A stretch of 64,000 nucleotides of DNA from Chitinophagales bacterium (lineage in GTDB: Bacteria; Bacteroidota; Bacteroidia; Chitinophagales; Saprospiraceae). Numbering within the stretch: the stretch's first letter is position 1; every line of letters begins with the position of its first letter. Of this stretch, positions 62,318-64,000 are shown piece by piece. Made by a program: the position numbers and the translations under genes. The stretch spans positions 328,978 through 392,977 of the forward strand of contig JAAFJY010000001.1 in the NCBI GenBank assembly GCA_013299105.1, in the 5' to 3' direction. The notes beneath the pieces were generated by a model. That model saw nothing but the letters and a program-made list of their open reading frames with translations. It made no database searches and was not told where the DNA came from.

Positions 62318-63403
62318 ATGCAGCTCAGACCTTTGACCGCTTTACTCCCCGATTTATCCAAGATTGAAACCCCCGCTACTTTTTTCAGCACCTTGAGGGA
62401 CGATTATCCCGTTTGGCGCGAACGTGGTTTTTTTACCCCCAACTCCCAGCCCGCCCTATTTTTGCTGGAAATGAAGAACCAATGGGGCACCCAGCGCGGC
62501 ATCATCGCCAATGCAAGTATTGAAGACTACTTGGCAGGGCACATTAAAATCCACGAAAAATTGGTGGCGGCAAAAGAAGATGGCCAGGTCAGGCTTTGGG
62601 CCGAGCAAAAAATCATGAGCAAACCCGTTTTGCTTGCTTACCAAAGCCACCCCAATATTGACGAGTGGATGAATGAAAAAGTAGCCAGCAAGCCCGATTT
62701 TCACTTTGATTTTAGCGAAAAAGACCAACAAAAGCTTTGGGTCATCAATCAGCCCGCGGAAGTGCAACAATTACAAGTATGGTTTGACACATTGGTGTCC
62801 GCAGCCTATATCGCCGATGGGCATCACCGATGCTCAGGGGCAGCCTTGGCGGCACAACGCGGCCTCGGAATCGAGGGCATTTTTGCTGGGTTTTTTCCTG
62901 CCAAGGATTTAAAAATTTTGGCCTGGCGGCGCGTCATCCAAGGCTTGCAGGGTTTTCAAGCAGCGGATTTTTTACAAAAATTAGCAACATGGGTCGATTG
63001 TGAGGTACTTGAATCCCCGATTGAGCCCCGTCAAAAAGGGGAAATTTGCCTACTCTTGGCCCAACAAGCCTACCTTTTTCGCTGGAAATCTTCGGTTGTG
63101 GCCAATTTTGGCAACCAGGAATTGGATGTGCAACTGTTGAATGAACTGGTTTTGAAAAAAATACTGGGTATTGATGTGCTGCAAAAAGACCAGCGCCTGA
63201 CTTACCTGGAACCACAAGTCACGTTGGGTTCGGCCCAAGCCCGCTGCAATGCTGGCGAAATAGACCTGGTTTTTGCGCCTTACCCGATCGACATTGCCGA
63301 CATGATGCGCCTGGCCGATGCCAAAACCAGCCTGCCACCCAAGTCCACTTGGTTCGAGCCACGCTTGAAGACGGGAATACTGGCGGTTCCTTTTCCCGGA
63401 TAA
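62318..63403 (+). CDS. DUF1015 family protein
   Basis: A 361-residue protein. The ATG at 62318 gives MQLRPLTALLPDLSKI, aligning with the common start of the family; an ATG at 62279 would add 13 residues. Diagnostic stretches include AAYIADGHHRCSGAALAAQ, LTYLE and IDLVFAPYPIDIADMMRLADAKTSLPPKSTWFEPRLKTGI. The biochemical role of DUF1015 proteins is unknown; they often sit near serine-metabolism genes in Bacteroidota. It is followed after 31 bp by an amidohydrolase gene on the same strand and diverges from the BKACE operon. Confidence 0.88.
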   Translation: MQLRPLTALLPDLSKIETPATFFSTLRDDYPVWRERGFFTPNSQPALFLLEMKNQWGTQRGIIANASIEDYLAGHIKIHEKLVAAKEDGQVRLWAEQKIMSKPVLLAYQSHPNIDEWMNEKVASKPDFHFDFSEKDQQKLWVINQPAEVQQLQVWFDTLVSAAYIADGHHRCSGAALAAQRGLGIEGIFAGFFPAKDLKILAWRRVIQGLQGFQAADFLQKLATWVDCEVLESPIEPRQKGEICLLLAQQAYLFRWKSSVVANFGNQELDVQLLNELVLKKILGIDVLQKDQRLTYLEPQVTLGSAQARCNAGEIDLVFAPYPIDIADMMRLADAKTSLPPKSTWFEPRLKTGILAVPFPG

Positions 63404-63434
63404 TAAACTTATTTTCGCCACCAAATCCATCAAA

Positions 63435-64000
63435 ATGCGCAAAATCACCGCCCAACGCATCCACACCGTTTCTGGTCCAGTTTTGGAAGACCATGTGCTG
63501 ATCATTGATGAACAAGGAAAAATTTTGGGGATTGATCCCCTGATCAGGCATGACGCTGCGGAGGTAGAATTCCTGGATGGCGATTTGGTACCAGGTTTCA
63601 TCAATACCCATTGCCATTTGGAGTTGTCCCACATGAAAAACCGGGCGGCTACGGGTACTGGTTTGGTGCCTTTTTTGAAAACGGTGGTTAATTTTCGCGA
63701 CATTTCCCAGGAAGAAATCCTGGCGGCGATTGACCAGGCCGATGCCGAAATGTATGAAAACGGTATTGTAGCCGTAGGTGATATTTCCAACAAAGTTGAT
63801 ACCGCAGCTCGCAAAAACCAAAGCCCAATCCGCTATTACACCTTTGTGGAGATGTTCGATTTTTTTCAGGATGATAAAGTCGAGCAGTGGTTCAATAACT
63901 TCAAGCCCGCCTATGATAGCCAGAGTGAGCAGGGCAAAAACCGCAAAAGTTGTGTGCCTCATGCGCCTTATACCGTCAGTCGCAGCTTGTTCAAGCGCAT
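63435..64000 (+). CDS. amidohydrolase-superfamily protein, N-terminal part
   Basis: The frame opens at the ATG at 63435 and runs off the window edge; 188 residues are visible. The start MRKITAQRIHTVSG leads into a small beta domain and then GFINTHCHLELSHMKN, which holds the metal-binding HxH motif of the amidohydrolase superfamily. Later SCVPHAPYTVS supplies the next conserved histidine region. Relatives include chlorohydrolase/SsnA-like deaminases and aminofutalosine deaminase (MqnX); which one applies cannot be decided from this fragment. Probably co-transcribed with the DUF1015 gene. Confidence 0.85.
   Translation, partial: MRKITAQRIHTVSGPVLEDHVLIIDEQGKILGIDPLIRHDAAEVEFLDGDLVPGFINTHCHLELSHMKNRAATGTGLVPFLKTVVNFRDISQEEILAAIDQADAEMYENGIVAVGDISNKVDTAARKNQSPIRYYTFVEMFDFFQDDKVEQWFNNFKPAYDSQSEQGKNRKSCVPHAPYTVSRSLFKR

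Noticed and set aside
63219-63962. Leftward 247-codon open frame at the right window edge
   Set aside because: It lies antisense to DUF1015 and the amidohydrolase gene, both with clear motifs on the plus strand.

Overview
This window is chromosomal DNA of a Bacteroidota bacterium. It contains gliding/type IX secretion genes (gldD, porQ), two proteins with C-terminal T9SS sorting domains, an Oar-like TonB-dependent receptor, and a compact 288-residue RpoD whose promoter fits the Bacteroidota pattern (TTTG, 19 bp, TAnnTTTG). Frequent CapA, DUF5916, DUF4038 and LytTR-type genes together with AT-poor coding DNA suggest a Saprospiraceae/Haliscomenobacter-like organism; that finer placement is inference. 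No rRNA, tRNA, CRISPR array, transposase or phage structural gene was seen.

Layout: 0-7.3 kb holds a truncated Asp/Glu racemase-family gene, then a leftward surface-polysaccharide group (carbamoyltransferase, family-2 glycosyltransferase, gmd, fcl). 7.9-11.5 kb has a barrel protein, a serine hydrolase lipoprotein, a membrane LytTR regulator, and a membrane-anchored winged-helix regulator. 11.8-15.7 kb is a three-gene module: a TPR-AAA+ ATPase followed by two paralogous TPR membrane proteins, whose last ~340 bp are almost identical. 16.3-24 kb mixes small secreted proteins, an FAD oxidoreductase, an alcohol dehydrogenase, a Crp-type regulator, a CotH-like protein and an acyl-CoA synthetase. 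24-40 kb is core: gldD, rpoD, pabB, glgB, mreBCD-mrdA with a CapA-family gene, folA and a large TonB receptor. 41-58 kb is dominated by exported proteins: a 1734-residue T9SS cargo, porQ, a T9SS-sorted amidase, DUF5916, and a sialate esterase/DUF4038 glycosidase pair. 58.9-60.5 kb is an AT-rich two-gene cassette (TcmP and a three-Cys-motif Gp37/Gp68-family protein). 60.6-64 kb holds a BKACE/acyltransferase operon, DUF1015 and the start of an amidohydrolase gene.

The most unusual material lies between genes. Several families of short dispersed elements recur across the window: a 'GGGGCTCGCTGG' family with tandem TACGACT-like units; two families with terminal inverted repeats (AATAAACCTT.. and GAGCTTGTTTAAA..), which look like non-autonomous transposable elements; a GAGCTAAAA hairpin family; and 16-bp doublets of the GTTGAAATGTTGA type. 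One terminal repeat overlaps the mreB stop codon.

A separate 30-bp sequence is identical at two places 4.7 kb apart. It is built of TTTAC direct repeats at about 11-bp pitch and sits directly upstream of the promoter of the membrane-anchored winged-helix regulator and again upstream of a small secreted-protein gene. This suggests an undescribed regulator/operator circuit. Together with the TPR-AAA+ module and the TcmP cassette, it is the best candidate for new biology here.
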